A stretch of DNA of 64,000 bases from Aurelia coerulea (taxonomy: Eukaryota; Cnidaria; Scyphozoa; Semaeostomeae; Ulmaridae): NCBI GenBank assembly GCA_039566865.1, contig CM076955.1, positions 19,761,501-19,825,500 of the forward strand, in the 5' to 3' direction. The number at the start of each line of letters is the position of its first letter. Position 1 is the stretch's first letter. The position numbers and the translations under genes were made by a program. This document shows positions 62,546 through 64,000 of this stretch, piece by piece. The notes under the pieces are model-generated. The model worked only from the letters and a program-made list of their open reading frames with translations, searched no databases and had not been told where the DNA came from.

Positions 62546-63347
62546 CCTGTACAAAAATACAAGGCTAAACTTGGCCTGCGGAGATTATGACCTTGACATA
62601 ACCTTGTCCTTAGGACTCCTAACCATTGAAGAAACTTACAAGGCTATCAGTAAGATTCCAAGTTAAACCAGCCTAACACAGCATAGGTTCCAAATCTTTA
62701 ACTGGGCGTAAAAAGGTGGGTGTAAAATTCAATGACCTATTTCTCCTGATTGAATGGCTTGAAAGAAACTTATAGATATTTATCTATAATTCTACCGTTG
62801 GACTTTCCAAAAATTTTGAATATTTTTCAAAATTACAGCGTATTTTACATTTCAGCTCATTTGAGGATGTGACGTCATCAAATTTCTAAATCATAAAGCA
62901 GATGAGTGACAAACTTTTGCTTGATACCATATTGTAGACATTCATAAACTATGGTTTTCTTCGAAATTTCTTCATGTTGCGTCAAACGGTATTGAAATTA
63001 CGATGGTTTTAAGTTTTTTTGAAATTTTTTGTTGAATTCTTGAAAAATAAGAAAAACACTCTAACTCTGAAAATATCAAAGATTTCAGAAAAGTCCAACG
63101 GTAGAATTATAGAGAAATAGCTAAAGTTCCTTTGAAGTCATTCAGTTCAAAGAAACAGGTCACTCAATTTTACACCAGGCTTTTTAAAGATTTGGAACCT
63201 ATGCTGCCTAACACAAGGTTTCCACAAGGCTAATTAGCATTTTTCAAGCCATTTAAAAAGTTACAGCAAGGATTTTCTAGGCTAGAACAATGCCATAACT
63301 ACAAGGCTTGTACATGGCTATTACATGGCCTTATATTTTCATACAGG
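62546..63347. mobile_element. MITE with CCTGTACAAAAATACAAGG ends, copy 2, interrupted
   Basis: Left CCTGTACAAAAATACAAGG, right ATATTTTCATACAGG; the body matches 27645-27947. Bases 62680-63205 are a nested insertion with its own 9-bp duplication. Confidence 0.75.
62680..63205. mobile_element. MITE with AGCATAGGTTCC ends, 9-bp TSD, copy 2
   Basis: Perfect ends AGCATAGGTTCCAAATCTTT and AAAGATTTGGAACCTATGCT, with the perfect 9-bp duplication GCCTAACAC at 62671-62679 and 63206-63214. The related copy of the host MITE (27645-27947) has a single TCTAACACAAGG at this place, which is the empty site. Confidence 0.85.
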
Positions 63348-64000
63348 ATTCTGACTTATGACTAAAGGGGGACATTGGGGTTCCAAGGGTTGTGGGTTTG
63401 GCCTGTTTTTTTGGCCTAGTATGTTAGGTTTTATGTTTTAAAGTGTGGGTTCACAGGTTTTGAGATATTTAACAGGTTGGGGCTTTGGCCTCTTTTGTCA
63501 CTTGTATTTTGGATCTTCTGTATTTGAAATTTGCAGCTTTTTGGGGTTTCCAAGTCATATGGTTTGTGAAGATGAATGAGATAAAACAGTGGATTTTGGA
63601 TGCTTAAAACAAGGAGTCGCTGAAAAAGAAAACATTGAAACAAGCGAGGAGAGGAATACTGGCAAAAATTCAAACTTTTGATCCAAAAAGTGCAGCTTTG
63701 GGCTTTTTCAAGTTTCTGCAAATTCTGCTGCGCGTTTGTGGGTTCTGGCTGGTACCCCCCCCCCCCAAAACGCCTCCATTCTAAAAAAATTTAAATTGAT
63801 TCATAGTTGCAAACAAAAATCCCCTGCATATTCTTCCTGCAAAAATATCCATCACAATATATTTTAAGCTTTGTATCTCTACATTTAGACTGACACTCCT
63901 ACAAAGATCTTTTGTATCGGTTTGTTGGGTTGAATCTGAATCTGTTATTTCCAGAGAGGCCTATGTTGTGAGTCATGCATGTAATATTGATATCAATATC
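63348..64000. other. End of window, no gene seen
   Basis: T/G-rich sequence with a C12 run near 63757. The 96-codon minus-strand ORF (63431-63721) has biased composition and no motif I recognise. Confidence 0.45.

Overview
This is nuclear DNA from an animal. It is AT-rich, with small exons in long introns, GT-AG splice sites and a dense load of metazoan transposons. The gene set (cytoplasmic actin, an LMF2-like lipase maturation factor, a one-ACT threonine dehydratase, an intronless LicD/FKRP-like gene) fits a marine invertebrate. The LicD gene and a ShKT domain make a cnidarian the best guess, but nothing here fixes the taxon.

Layout. 1-5.1 kb: two transposons with CCC(A/G)GGGGGG ends (one carrying a nested hAT-type insertion), then a LicD-family gene on the + strand with the remnant of a tandem paralogue beside it. 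7.4-31.8 kb (- strand): a 19-exon LMF2-like gene whose introns hold many inverted-repeat elements. Its third exon encodes a complete ShKT domain, and a 3.6-kb long-TIR transposon sits in or against its eighth exon. 33.4-39.2 kb (- strand): a complete three-exon actin gene with CArG and TATA motifs just upstream. 41.6-46.6 kb: a decayed Mutator-like transposon interrupted by an RTE-like LINE with an unbroken 965-codon ORF. 48.3-61.1 kb (- strand): a complete 12-exon PLP-dependent L-threonine dehydratase with a C-terminal ACT domain. The rest is intergenic or intronic sequence dominated by MITEs, foldbacks, LINE tails and microsatellites.

The host genes look functionally unrelated. LMF folds lipases in the ER, actin is cytoskeletal, threonine dehydratase deaminates threonine, and the LicD-like protein is probably a Golgi transferase. 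I built exon boundaries by hand from splice sites, reading-frame phase and remembered family motifs; phases are consistent at every junction assigned. The most notable observation is the phase 1-1 ShKT exon inside the first luminal loop of the lipase maturation factor gene.
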